A stretch of 64,000 nucleotides of DNA from Aeromonas sobria (GCF_000820145.1 NZ_CDBW01000044.1:62001-126000), one strand, 5' to 3'. Positions 7,495 through 16,314 are shown, counted from the first letter of the stretch. Numbers and translations: made by a program. Notes: generated from the sequence alone by a model not told the origin.

Positions 7495-7524
7495 CCTTTG
7501 CACCTTCGTCCGAACGTGCAAAGG
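7495..7524. promoter_or_regulatory. 30-bp near-perfect palindrome in the mdtK leader
   Basis: The two 15-base halves pair at every position except 7504/7515 and the two central bases: CCTTTGCAC, one mismatch, TTCG, then the mirror. It lies 54 bp before the mdtK start and just after a possible -10 (TAGAAT, 7480-7485). It could be an operator or an RNA hairpin. Confidence 0.6.
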
Positions 7525-7578
7525 ATCTTCCCGATTTCCGCTCTTTTTTACTCTTATCTGATCCACTCGGAGGTGTCA

Positions 7579-8958
7579 GTGCAACGTTATTGGTCCGAGG
7601 CGAAGCAGCTCGTCCGTTTAGCCAGCCCCATTCTGGTCGCTCAAGTGGCTCAGGTCGCCATGAACTTCGTCGACACCGTGATGGCAGGTCAGGTCAGCGC
7701 AGTGGATCTGGCAGCCGTCTCCGTGGCGTCCAGCTTCTGGTTACCGATCATCTTGCTGGTGCAGGGGATCATCATGGCGCTGACCCCTATCGTCTCCCAG
7801 CTCAATGGCGCCCGTAAGCGAGACGAGATCCGCCCGGCGGTGCATCAGGGCTTTTGGCTCGCCTTAATGGTGACGCCGCTGGCGATGATCGCCCTCTATT
7901 TCAGCCCAATGACACTGCAATATATGAATGTGGAGCCGGTCATGGCCGCCAAGACCACCGGCTACTTGCACGCCATCTTGTGGGGTCTGCCTGCCTTTGT
8001 GCTGTTCCAGGTGCTGCGCAACTTTAGCGAGGGGCTCTCCCACACCATGCCCACCATGGTGATCGGTTTTGTCGGGTTGGCGGTCAATATTCCTGCCAAC
8101 TACATCTTCATTCACGGCCACTTCGGCATGCCGAAACTGGGCGGGGTGGGTTGTGGTGTGGCGACGGCCATCGTGCTTTGGGCCATGCTGCTGGCGATGA
8201 TCCTCTATGTGAAACTCTCCCCTCACTTCAGCAAGATCCGTCTGTTCTCCCAGCTGGCACGTCCCAATGGCAGCCGGATCTGGCGGCTGTTTCGCTTGGG
8301 GTTTCCCATCGCCATGGCGATCTTCTGCGAAGTGACCCTGTTTACCGTGGTGGCGCTGATGCTGGCACCGTTCGGCGCTGAAATCGTGGCCAGCCACCAG
8401 ATTGCCCTGAACTTCTCCAGTCTGGTGTTTATGCTGCCGCTCTCTATCGGGGTGGGTGTCACCATCCGGGTCGGTCACAGCATAGGTGAAGGTCAACCCC
8501 ATCACGCCAGAGTGGCTGCCCGCACCGGGCTGATGCTGGGCATAGCTGTTGCTACCGGAACTGCGGCACTGACCATACTGCTGCGCGAACAGATCGCCTC
8601 CATCTATACCGATGATCAGCAGGTGATCGTCCTGGCGGCCATCTTGCTGTTCTTCGCCGCCATCTATCAGATCTCCGATTCGGTGCAGGTGGTTGCGGCT
8701 GCCGCGCTGCGCGGTTACAAGGATACCCAGGCGATCTTCTACGTCACCATCGTCGCCTACTGGGGTCTGGGGCTGCCCACTGGCATGATCCTGGGACTGA
8801 CCGACTGGCTGGTACCACGAATGGGACCACAAGGTTTCTGGATCGGCTTTATCGTCGGCCTCACTAGTGCCGCCCTGATGCTGGGGGCGAGATTGCGCCA
8901 TATCTATGGCCGCTTCGCCACTCCGGAAGCCTGCACCAGCTTGTCGCGGGCCCAGTAA
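7579..8958 (+). CDS. mdtK: MATE-family multidrug efflux pump (NorM/MdtK)
   Basis: MdtK/NorM exports cationic drugs such as fluoroquinolones and dyes across the inner membrane in exchange for Na+ or H+. The 459 residues hold twelve predicted helices. Family landmarks are ASPILVAQVAQVAMNFVDTV, ALTPIVSQLNGA, GVGCGVATA, ASHQIALNFSS and the GYKDTQAIFY segment, all close to E. coli MdtK. The frame opens earlier, but the GTG at 7579 is chosen because GGAGG lies 5 bp before it and the N-terminus (VQRYWSEAKQ) matches the family. A long palindrome in its leader may control expression. It ends before the tRNA promoter. Confidence 0.95.
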   Translation: MQRYWSEAKQLVRLASPILVAQVAQVAMNFVDTVMAGQVSAVDLAAVSVASSFWLPIILLVQGIIMALTPIVSQLNGARKRDEIRPAVHQGFWLALMVTPLAMIALYFSPMTLQYMNVEPVMAAKTTGYLHAILWGLPAFVLFQVLRNFSEGLSHTMPTMVIGFVGLAVNIPANYIFIHGHFGMPKLGGVGCGVATAIVLWAMLLAMILYVKLSPHFSKIRLFSQLARPNGSRIWRLFRLGFPIAMAIFCEVTLFTVVALMLAPFGAEIVASHQIALNFSSLVFMLPLSIGVGVTIRVGHSIGEGQPHHARVAARTGLMLGIAVATGTAALTILLREQIASIYTDDQQVIVLAAILLFFAAIYQISDSVQVVAAAALRGYKDTQAIFYVTIVAYWGLGLPTGMILGLTDWLVPRMGPQGFWIGFIVGLTSAALMLGARLRHIYGRFATPEACTSLSRAQ

Positions 8959-9044
8959 CAGGGCTTGGTAAGCGACAACTCGCCTGCAAAATCAACAGGC
9001 TGCGCAAGAACTGGGCAAACAGTCTCCTTTGTGCATATGGCTTG

Positions 9045-9073
9045 TTGACAGCCTTGGGGGGCATGGGTAGTAT
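9045..9073 (+). promoter_or_regulatory. strong sigma-70 promoter of the tRNA-Val operon
   Basis: TTGACA (9045-9050) is a perfect -35 and TAGTAT (9068-9073) a near-consensus -10, with a 17-bp spacer. A G+C-rich discriminator (GCCGACC) follows, typical of stringently controlled stable-RNA promoters. The first tRNA begins about 50 bp downstream. Confidence 0.8.
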
Positions 9074-9131
9074 GCCGACCACACCAGCAATGCTGGTGAT
9101 ATGAAACGGGCATCTGCTCTGTTCATCGAGT

Positions 9132-9208
9132 GGGTTTATAGCTCAGTTGGTTAGAGCACTACCTTGACATGGTAGGGGTCGTTGGTTCGAATCCAATTAA
9201 ACCCACCA
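9132..9208 (+). tRNA. tRNA-Val(GAC), type A, copy 1
   Basis: The 77-nt gene has acceptor arms GGGTTTA/TAAACCC, a D arm with AGCTCAGTTGG, an anticodon arm CTACC-TTGACAT-GGTAG (anticodon GAC, valine), a T arm GTTGGTTCGAATCCAAT and an encoded CCA end. It is the first of five genes in one transcript. Confidence 0.97.
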
Positions 9209-9221
9209 CTTTATCTGTGAT

Positions 9222-9298
9222 GCGTCCTTAGCTCAGTTGGTTAGAGCACCACCTTGACATGGTGGGGGTCGGTGGTTCGAATCCACTAGGACGCACCA
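9222..9298 (+). tRNA. tRNA-Val(GAC), type B, copy 1
   Basis: The 77-nt gene has acceptor arms GCGTCCT/AGGACGC, anticodon arm CCACC-TTGACAT-GGTGG with anticodon GAC, T arm GGTGGTTCGAATCCACT and an encoded CCA. It resembles the E. coli valV/valW tRNAs. Confidence 0.97.
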
Positions 9299-9316
9299 TC
9301 ACAGAACACTGTTTAT

Positions 9317-9393
9317 GCGTCCTTAGCTCAGTTGGTTAGAGCATCACCTTGACATGGTGGGGGTCGGTGGTTCGAATCCACTAGGACGCACCA
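9317..9393 (+). tRNA. tRNA-Val(GAC), type B, copy 2
   Basis: It is identical to the preceding type B gene except that the first base of the anticodon stem is T, giving a T-G wobble pair (TCACC/GGTGG). The anticodon is GAC and CCA is encoded. Confidence 0.97.
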
Positions 9394-9427
9394 TTCAGTT
9401 TGAACGTTTTGCAGATATTCCAGATGT

Positions 9428-9504
9428 GGGTTTATAGCTCAGTTGGTTAGAGCACTACCTTGACATGGTAGGGGTCGTTGGTTCGAATCCAATTAAACCC
9501 ACCA
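9428..9504 (+). tRNA. tRNA-Val(GAC), type A, copy 2
   Basis: The sequence repeats type A copy 1: acceptor GGGTTTA/TAAACCC, anticodon GAC, encoded CCA. Confidence 0.97.
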
Positions 9505-9557
9505 CTCCCCTGCAAAGCAGTAAAAAGCAAAGCGGTAAAAGTCGCATTGCGCACCCT

Positions 9558-9634
9558 GCGTCCTTAGCTCAGTTGGTTAGAGCATCACCTTGACATGGTG
9601 GGGGTCGGTGGTTCGAATCCACTAGGACGCACCA
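9558..9634 (+). tRNA. tRNA-Val(GAC), type B, copy 3
   Basis: It has the same sequence as type B copy 2, with the TCACC anticodon stem, anticodon GAC and encoded CCA. It is the last gene of the array; a terminator begins 6 bp later. Confidence 0.97.
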
Positions 9635-9640
9635 AATTCT

Positions 9641-9670
9641 AAAAAGCCCGCTCAATTGAGCGGGCTTTTT
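9641..9670. terminator. terminator of the tRNA-Val operon, usable from both sides
   Basis: A perfect 30-bp palindrome, AAAAAGCCCGCTC with its mirror, gives a stem flanked by five A and five T. It ends the tRNA transcript and can also stop fdhD transcription from the other side. A second hairpin without a T-tract lies at about 9731-9760, nearer the fdhD end. Confidence 0.92.
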
Positions 9671-9782
9671 GCATTCTCTTTTCCTGACTCGCGCCGGGTG
9701 GTCATGACCGGATGGCCAACTGACGCACACTGCGCGGCGGGCATATCGGGCCCGCTGCGCCCTTACCATGCCCCCCCGACAG

Positions 9783-10634
9783 TCACGCCAGCACAATACG
9801 TTGGCAGCCGCTGTAGATCTCGGCCCGCCCGGGGCGGCAAAAGCCCACCAGCGTCAACCCGGTCTGCTCGGCCCGCTCGACCGCCAGTTCGGTGGCAGCG
9901 GAGATGGCGAGCAAGATCTCCACCCCGGCGCTGGCGCACTTTTGCACCATCTCGAAGCTGGCGCGACTGGTCACCAGAATGGCGCCGTCACGACGGCCGG
10001 TGCGGCACAGATGCCCCACCAGCTTGTCCAGCGCAATATGGCGCCCTACATCTTCGCGAATGGCGAGAATATTGCCCTCCCCGTCCAGATGCACCGCCGC
10101 ATGGGTGGCGCCGGTGCGCTGCCCCAATAGTTGAAGCGGGCGCAGCGCGGTCAGCACCTTGTCGATATGGCCCACCGCCAGACGCTGGCTGTCGGGCAAT
10201 CTTGGCTGGCTGCGGATCACCTGCTCCAGACTCTCGCTGCCACAGATGCCGCAGCCGGTGCGGCCCGCCATGGTGCGCCGCTTCTCTTTGAGGCGATGGA
10301 CGCAACGATTGGCCAAAGTGATGTGCAGCTCAATCCCCTGACAGCCGTCAATCTGCTCGATGTCGTGAATATCGAGCAGGCTGTCGATGATCCCCTCGGA
10401 AAGCGAGAAGCCGATGGCGAAATCCTCCAGATCGGAGGCCGAGCACATCATCACACTGTGGGCGATGCTGTTATAGACCAGCGCCACCGGCGTCTCGGAG
10501 GGCAGCTCCATCTCGCTGTCGCTGGTTACCGTATCGGCGCGGTAGTGCACCACCTCGCGATGGATGGCGCAGCGGGCCAGCTCGCTCTGCTCAGGTTTCA
10601 ACTCCGGCAGGGCGGCATCTGCTGCTCCCCTCAT
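9783..10634 (-). CDS. fdhD: formate dehydrogenase accessory sulfurtransferase FdhD
   Basis: FdhD carries sulfur from the IscS desulfurase to the Mo-bis-MGD cofactor and is needed for active formate dehydrogenase. The 283-residue protein has the catalytic cysteine loop GRTGCGICGSES near the middle, the early motif PVALVYNSIAHSVMMCS, DLEDFAIGFSLSEGII, and the C-terminal THAAVHLDGEGN and EDVGRHIALDKLVG segments, all diagnostic of the family. Its ATG overlaps the stop of the FhlA-like regulator (ATGA), so the two are translationally coupled. This places a cofactor-maturation enzyme in the same transcript as the formate regulator, 3.5 kb from fdhF. Confidence 0.96.
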   Translation of the reverse strand: MRGAADAALPELKPEQSELARCAIHREVVHYRADTVTSDSEMELPSETPVALVYNSIAHSVMMCSASDLEDFAIGFSLSEGIIDSLLDIHDIEQIDGCQGIELHITLANRCVHRLKEKRRTMAGRTGCGICGSESLEQVIRSQPRLPDSQRLAVGHIDKVLTALRPLQLLGQRTGATHAAVHLDGEGNILAIREDVGRHIALDKLVGHLCRTGRRDGAILVTSRASFEMVQKCASAGVEILLAISAATELAVERAEQTGLTLVGFCRPGRAEIYSGCQRIVLA

Positions 10635-12763
10635 GGTGTGACCCCATCGATGATCTCGGGATCCCGGGCCGAGATGCCAAGCCGCTTCATCTTGGAGAGC
10701 AACGTGGTGCGCTTCATACCAAGGCGTGCGGCGGCCCCCCGCTCACCGGCCACGATACCGTTGCAGTCGCGCAGGGCGGCGATGATCGCCTCGCGCTCAT
10801 CCTGAGGGGCCTCGTTGGCAAACAGCGACGAGGCGGGCTCGTCATAGACCAGGGTCTCAATCTTGTGGTAGCCCTTGAGGGGCATCAGCTCGTCCGGCGA
10901 GAGGTTGAGCACATGGCCACGGGTCATCACCACGGCGCGTTCGATGACATTCTCCAGCTCGCGGATATTGCCGTACCAGGGCAGCGACACCAGCATCTTC
11001 ATGGCATCGGCGGGGATCGAGGTGATGGTGCGGCGCATCCGCTTGGCAATCTTCTTGATAAAGAAATTGACCAGTAGCGGAATGTCTTCGCGCCGCTCGC
11101 GCAGGGGCGGCAGCTCGATGGGAAAGACGTTGAGGCGGTAGTAGAGGTCGCTTCGAAAGCGCTTGTTCTTGACCATGGAGAGCAGATCGCAGTTGGTGGC
11201 GGCCACCAGCCGCACATCCACTGCTATGGGGTTGCTGTTGCCCACCCGTTCCAGCTCGTGCTCCTGCAATACCCGCAGCAGTTTAGGCTGCAGATCCAGC
11301 GGCATATCCCCCACTTCGTCGAGGAACAGGGTGCCCTTGTGGGCCCGCTCGAAGCGGCCGATGCGCTGGGTCAGGGCGCCGGTAAAGGCCCCCTTCTCGT
11401 GGCCAAACAGATCGCTCTCGATAAGACCGGTGGGAATGGCGGCGCAGTTCACCTTCACCATCTCGTGATCGCGGCGGTCGCTCAGTTGATGAATGGCCTG
11501 GGCGATCAGCTCCTTGCCGGTGCCGGTCTCGCCAAGGATCAACACGGTACTGTCGCTCTCGGCCACCAGCCGCAGTTTCTCCAGCACACTCTCCATCACC
11601 GCGCTCTGGTAGATGATGTGGGGGAACTCCCCCTGCATCTGCGGCTCGTTGATGCGAATGGTCTTCTCTTTGGCACCGTTGGTGTTGGAGATCTCCTGCT
11701 GCGCCTGCACGTTGTTCATGGCAATCGCCGTGCGCGCCGCAACCTGCTCCAGCAGAGAGATATCGATATCGGCAAAGAAATCGGCATTGGGGTGGGAGAG
11801 GATCAACACCCCCAGCAGGTTGCCCCGATAGCGCAGCGGCAGAATGCAGGAGCTCTCGGCTTCCGGCGGCAGGATCTGGGAGGTAAAGCGGCAGCGATTG
11901 CTGCAGCCGTGGCCGTGATCGCGATAGACAAAAAATGGCTCGCTGTGGCCGAGCGCCCCTTGCAGGCACTTCTGCTCGAAGCAGGAGTGATCGATGATAC
12001 CCGGCTGCTCACTGTGCTCGCTGTTAGCCAGATAGCTTTTGAAACTGTCGGAGGTGGCGTTGTACTCGGCCAGACACAAGCTGCTGATGGCGAAGTGGTG
12101 CTGCAGGATGGTAAAGAGACTCTTGGGCAGCTCGGCGATGCGCACCAGTTTGATCACCGCATTGGTGACATCCACCAAAATTTTGCAGCTGTCCCGTTCA
12201 AGGCGCAGGGAGTTGGCCTGCTCCAGGGTCCGCTCCTTGTCGAGCACGTTTTCCAGCGCAATGGCCACGATGGCCGCCAGCTGGGTCAGTTTTGCCAGCG
12301 TCTCCATGGTGAAGTTGTCGAGCCGGGTGTTGATGAACTCGACCCCACCAAGATGGCTGCGGGCAGTGGTAATGGGGAGCTGGCAGTAGGAGCGCAGCCC
12401 GGCATAAATCCCTTCTGCATCGAGGGCGGGGCAGCGATTCTCAAAGCGGGCGGCAGCAAGCACGATGGCTTGCTCCTGGGTTTCCCGGGTAGGACGAGGG
12501 AAAACATGAAGCTCCGCTTTGGGGAAGACCAGGTGCTTTGGGCCGATCGCCCCCATAAAACAGAAAGTGGCCTCCTCGCTCGTGCCCATATTGAGGATCA
12601 GATTGACCCGGGTCACGCCGCCGAAGCTGGCATCTATCTTGTTGAGTTTGTGGATAAAGTCATCGAGCGTCACGGCCGACAGGAGGGATTTGGAGAGCAG
12701 GAGGAAACCGTCATCCCAGATGGGAGAGATGTCGTCCAGAGGAATGGCACTCACATTTAGCAT
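10631..12763 (-). CDS. fhlA: sigma-54-dependent activator of formate genes (FhlA-like)
   Basis: FhlA senses formate and activates sigma-54 promoters of formate dehydrogenase/hydrogenlyase genes. The 710-residue protein has the FhlA layout: two GAF sensor domains (about 20-175 and 200-355), an AAA+ domain with Walker A GETGTGKE, the sigma-54 contact loop GAFTGA and Walker B LFLDEVGDMP, and a Fis-type helix-turn-helix at the end (GAAARLGMKRTTLLSKMKRL), nearly the same as E. coli FhlA. GAF1 keeps the LDAEGIY...SYCQLPI pattern. HyfR is the alternative paralogue. The second GAF contains several cysteines (SCFEQKCLQG, HGCSNRCRF) that could respond to redox state; that idea is inference. Its targets here are probably hydN and fdhF. 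Confidence 0.88.
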   Translation of the reverse strand: MLNVSAIPLDDISPIWDDGFLLLSKSLLSAVTLDDFIHKLNKIDASFGGVTRVNLILNMGTSEEATFCFMGAIGPKHLVFPKAELHVFPRPTRETQEQAIVLAAARFENRCPALDAEGIYAGLRSYCQLPITTARSHLGGVEFINTRLDNFTMETLAKLTQLAAIVAIALENVLDKERTLEQANSLRLERDSCKILVDVTNAVIKLVRIAELPKSLFTILQHHFAISSLCLAEYNATSDSFKSYLANSEHSEQPGIIDHSCFEQKCLQGALGHSEPFFVYRDHGHGCSNRCRFTSQILPPEAESSCILPLRYRGNLLGVLILSHPNADFFADIDISLLEQVAARTAIAMNNVQAQQEISNTNGAKEKTIRINEPQMQGEFPHIIYQSAVMESVLEKLRLVAESDSTVLILGETGTGKELIAQAIHQLSDRRDHEMVKVNCAAIPTGLIESDLFGHEKGAFTGALTQRIGRFERAHKGTLFLDEVGDMPLDLQPKLLRVLQEHELERVGNSNPIAVDVRLVAATNCDLLSMVKNKRFRSDLYYRLNVFPIELPPLRERREDIPLLVNFFIKKIAKRMRRTITSIPADAMKMLVSLPWYGNIRELENVIERAVVMTRGHVLNLSPDELMPLKGYHKIETLVYDEPASSLFANEAPQDEREAIIAALRDCNGIVAGERGAAARLGMKRTTLLSKMKRLGISARDPEIIDGVTP

Positions 12764-13233
12764 TCTGGTCTCACGTTACAGCTAGGCAGGAAAAACATCA
12801 GCAAGGACGGGGCGCTCCGTCAGATGTCACAATAAAACACGTAGTCCATTAACGTTTAATCATAAAAATCAATACTCATTGGAATAGCATTGTATTGAGC
12901 GTTGAATCATAAGGTAGCCCTATTTTCAATACAACCATGGGGGCAAATAAGTGGGCTTATGGCTGCGGGTCGATTCCTTCCACACGCTTATTCGCCGATC
13001 CACTCAGATCAGAACCGTTATCGCCAGTGGGCTGTCGTTTTTCAGCCACCTTTTGTCACGGGTTGTCGCGCGCCCGCACCAAGCCAACCCTCTGATATTC
13101 CGCCATGAATACGCCATCCTTAGTCCGAATGCGGGTCTTGAGTCTCCCGAAGCCGATGACAGTTCCTCTGGCTGACGAGATCCCGTGTCATCCCTGCAAC
13201 AAAGTGCATATCGGCATCATCGCGTTGATGTTG
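12764..13233. other. intergenic region upstream of fhlA
   Basis: I find no credible gene in these 470 bp. The segment next to fhlA is AT-rich and holds TCAATAC (12869-12875) facing GTATTGA (12892-12898), plus another CAATAC near 12929. This could be a regulatory site for the fhlA-fdhD transcript. The segment next to the gene at 13234 shows no clear terminator. Confidence 0.5.
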
Positions 13234-13656
13234 TCAGTGGCACTCATTGGCGATGAGTTGTTGCCCTGCGACAGGGCTGTGCTGCCAGACGGCGTCAAGC
13301 ATCAATTTGAGTAGCAGCTCGGGCGGATTATCGAGAAATCGGCCCGTTGCCTGCAGCAAACGGCCATCGGCCCGATAAGCCTGGCTGGCCTGCACCTGCC
13401 CGGTTGCATCGACAATCTGGATGATACCGTTGAGTTCTCCCCGCTCGCCTGACTGACAAGAGAGTCTGAGCTCGCGCATCTCCCCCAACAGGGTGAAAGC
13501 CCGACACAGTGGTGGGGAATCCTCATAATCGGGCCAGTTAAAGAACTTGTATTGCTTGGCGAGTGTTCCCGCCCGCTGGCAAAACTGGTCAAACAGCAGG
13601 GCGATGCCCTGATACTCCAGATCCAGCAACTGCGCTTGCTCTTCAATACGTTTCAT
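13234..13656 (-). CDS. hypothetical protein of the formate dehydrogenase locus
   Basis: The 140-residue soluble protein starts with a helical segment (MKRIEEQAQLLDLEYQGIAL) and then has a mixed alpha/beta pattern with LRLSCQSGERGELNGIIQIV and the Q-rich RADGRLLQATGRFL. I recognise no family or catalytic site. Its ATG overlaps the TGA of the membrane protein gene upstream (ATGA), so the two are coupled, and both follow fdhF on the same strand. This suggests a role around formate dehydrogenase, for instance in assembly or membrane anchoring, but nothing in the sequence proves it. Confidence 0.78.
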   Translation of the reverse strand: MKRIEEQAQLLDLEYQGIALLFDQFCQRAGTLAKQYKFFNWPDYEDSPPLCRAFTLLGEMRELRLSCQSGERGELNGIIQIVDATGQVQASQAYRADGRLLQATGRFLDNPPELLLKLMLDAVWQHSPVAGQQLIANECH

Positions 13657-14087
13657 ATATTTGACTCCTTACTACCGATTTGTTCGAAAATTGATTTTCC
13701 AATATTGCCCGGATGGAACTTGAGTCCACCGAAAATAAAGCCAGCGGATAGCAGCTGAAACGCCACCAATAACCAACTGATATGTTGTGATATATCTGCC
13801 GACACCGCCTGATTGGTCAGATAGACCACCAGGGCACAAAGGCCCAGCAGCAGGGTATTCACCAGCGTGGTGGAGAGGAAGGCGACAAGCCAGGCCAACT
13901 GCACGCTCAGGGCCGCCAGCACAGCGCCCATGGCGATGCGTGCGGCGATAAAACAGCCGAAGAAACCAAAGCCCAGCAGAAATATCAATTCGTCGTACCA
14001 GAAGTAACACCCCATCCCTAATAACATTGCCAGCAAATAGGCTGAAACATAAAAAATCCCGAACGAGATAGTTAATTCACGGCTCAT
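13653..14087 (-). CDS. hypothetical four-helix membrane protein of the formate dehydrogenase locus
   Basis: The 144-residue product is strongly hydrophobic with about four membrane segments (residues about 8-27, 31-50, 56-85 and 105-125), ending in a polar tail FHPGNIGKSIFEQIGSKESNI that is probably cytosolic. I do not recognise the family. The frame could begin at GTG 14096, but ATG 14087 is preferred, with AGG about ten bases upstream. It lies 82 bp after fdhF and overlaps the next gene by ATGA. One inference is that it tethers the soluble FdhF-HydN pair to the membrane or to a quinone-linked partner in place of the absent hydrogenase. Confidence 0.78.
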   Translation of the reverse strand: MSRELTISFGIFYVSAYLLAMLLGMGCYFWYDELIFLLGFGFFGCFIAARIAMGAVLAALSVQLAWLVAFLSTTLVNTLLLGLCALVVYLTNQAVSADISQHISWLLVAFQLLSAGFIFGGLKFHPGNIGKSIFEQIGSKESNI

Positions 14088-14169
14088 GGTGGACACCTGC
14101 CAGCTGAAAAAAGGATGAGGGGATCCCGGCCCTGTAAACAGAGCCTGGATCCACTTTATTTAACGATGA

Positions 14170-16314
14170 TTACCCTTTGGCGGCGCTGCGCAATTTCGCC
14201 TTGAGCGCACTGTATTCAGTCTGGACGTACACTTCCGCCTCAGCCTGACCTTCAATACGCTCAATCTTCACCGCACAGTACTTGTACTCAGGGGTGTAGG
14301 AGACCGGATCAAGGTGCTCGATGGTCAGCTCGTTACAGGCCCCGATCCACCACTGATAGGTCATATAGACCACACCGGCGTTGACCCGATCGTTGTAGTT
14401 GGCCCGGGTGATCACCTTGCCGCGCCGCGACGAGATCCACACCAGCGCCTGATCCTTCACCCCGAGCTTTTGCGCATCGCTCGGGTGGATCTGCACATAG
14501 CCCGGCTCATCGGCCAGGGTTTGCAGCGCCGAACAGTTGCCGGTCATGGAGCGGCAGGAGTAGTGCCCTACCTCGCGCACGGTGGAGAGCACCAGCGGAT
14601 ACTCAGCACAAGGCTGCTCCAGCGGCGCCCGCCACTCGGAGGCGATCAGCTGACCCTTGCCACTTGGGGTGGTGAACACATTCCCCTCAAACAGGGTGCT
14701 GGTGCCCGGGTGATCATCGGTCGGACAGGGCCACTGCACGCTCTTGAGATCGGCCATCTTGTCATAGCTGACCCCGGCATAGAGCGGGCAAAGGGCACGC
14801 ATCTCATCCCAGATCTGTTGGGTGTCGCGATACTCCATGGGATACCCCATGGCGGTCGCCATCAGCGAGAAGATCGCCCAGTCCGGTTTCACGTTCTCAG
14901 GGGGCGTCACCGCCTTGTAGAAGCGCTGGAAGCCGCGATCCGCCGAGCTGTAGACCCCCTCGTGCTCGCCCCAACTGGTGGCGGGCAGAATGACATCCGC
15001 CATCTCGGCGGTCTGGGTCATGAAGATATCCTGCACGATCACCAGATCCATGCCGCTCAGGGTGCGGCGGAACTGGGCCAGATCGGCCTCGGTTTGCGCC
15101 GGATCTTCACCGAAGATGTAGAAGGCCTTGCACTTGCCCTCTTCGACCTTGTGGCCAAGCTCCGTCAGACGGTAGCCGGGCTTCTGGGAAAGCGCTGGCA
15201 CGCCCCACGCCTTGGCGAACTTGGCGCTGATGGCGGGATCGCTCACCGACTGATAGCCCGGGAACTGGTGCGGCAGCATCCCCATGTCGCAGGTGCCCTG
15301 CACGTTGTTCTGACCACGCACCGGCCCGCAACCGGTGCCACGGCGACCGAAGTTGCCGGTCAGCAGCGCCAGACCCGCCAGCCCCTTGACCACATCCACC
15401 GCCTGACCGTACTGGGTCACCCCCATGCCCCACAGGATCATGGAAGCAGGCGACGCGGCGTAGGTGCGAATGGCGGCGCGGATATCGGCGGCTTTGAGGC
15501 CAGTGATCCCCTCGACATATTCCGGGGTGTACTTGGCGACCGTCGCCTTGAAGGTGTCGAACCCTTCGGTGTAGTTAGCGACGAACTCTTTGTTGTAGAG
15601 CCCTTCACTGATCAACACGTTGGCGAAAGCGTTAACCAGCGCCATATTGGAACCGTTTTTGAGCGGCAACCACTGATCGGCGATGCGGGCGGTCTCCACC
15701 ATGCGGGGATCACACACAATCACCTTGGCCCCGTTTGCCTTCGCCTTGAGGATATGGCGGGCAACGATGGGGTGAGAGTCAGCAGCGTTGTAACCAAACA
15801 CCAGCAGGCACTTGGTCTCTTGAATTTCGGGAATGGCGTTGCTCATGGCGCCGTTGCCTACAGTTGTCTCCAGACCGGAGACTGAGGGTGCGTGTCACAC
15901 CCTCGCGCAGTGGTCGACGTTGTTCGTCCCCAGCACTGCGCGGGCAAATTTCTGCATCACATAGTTGGCTTCGTTACCCGGGCCACGGGCCGAGCCGGTG
16001 GTCATGATAGCGTCGGCACCGTAGGTCGCCTTGATGGCCGCCAGACGGCTGCTGGCAAAGCCGATCGCCTCATCCCAGGAGACGGATTCGAGCTTGCCAC
16101 CACGCTCGCGGCGGATCATCGGGCTCTTGAGACGGGGGGTCAGCAGGTTGGTGTCGTTGAGGAAATCCCAACCGTAATAGCCCTTGAGGCAGAGCTGCCC
16201 CTCGTTGGTCCGGCCGTTGGCGCCTTCGGCCCCCACCACCTTGTCGTTTTCAACCAGCAGGTTGATCTTGCAACCGGTGCCGCAATAGGGGCAGACGGTA
16301 ATGACTTTTTTCAT
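14170..16314 (-). CDS. fdhF: formate dehydrogenase H catalytic subunit, selenocysteine-containing
   Basis: FdhF oxidises formate to CO2 at a Mo-bis-MGD centre with one [4Fe-4S] cluster. The gene reads as two open frames (15895-16314 and 14170-15894) split by an in-frame TGA at 15895-15897. Joined, they give 714 residues, with the TGA at codon 140 in the context HCARV-Sec-HAPSV, exactly where E. coli FdhF has Sec140. Upstream are the cluster cysteines CPYCGTGC and CLKGYYGWDF; downstream are GYNAADSHPI, WGMGVTQYGQ, RGQNNVQGTCDMG and TYQWWIGACNEL. A SECIS hairpin follows the TGA. This is recoding, not a broken gene. It needs SelA-D and a tRNA-Sec encoded elsewhere. It lies downstream of hydN in one operon. 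Confidence 0.96.
15860..15897 (-). promoter_or_regulatory. bacterial SECIS element of fdhF
   Basis: Directly after the TGA the mRNA can fold GTCTCC-GGTCT-GGAGAC, a perfect 6-bp stem (15866-15882 on the plus strand) with a GGUCU apical loop, the same loop that SelB recognises in E. coli fdhF. The loop lies about 19 nt from the UGA, the expected distance. Confidence 0.9.

Noticed and set aside
11258..12760. 500-codon open frame opposite fhlA
   Set aside because: It is antisense to the clear AAA+ and GAF domains of the FhlA-like protein.
14314..15885. 523-codon open frame on the plus strand opposite fdhF
   Set aside because: It is the antisense shadow of a strongly conserved selenoprotein gene. 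High G+C keeps stops rare on the opposite strand.
14170..16314. fdhF as a frameshifted or nonsense pseudogene
   Set aside because: The break is a single TGA at the known selenocysteine codon with a SECIS hairpin, and both halves are well conserved.
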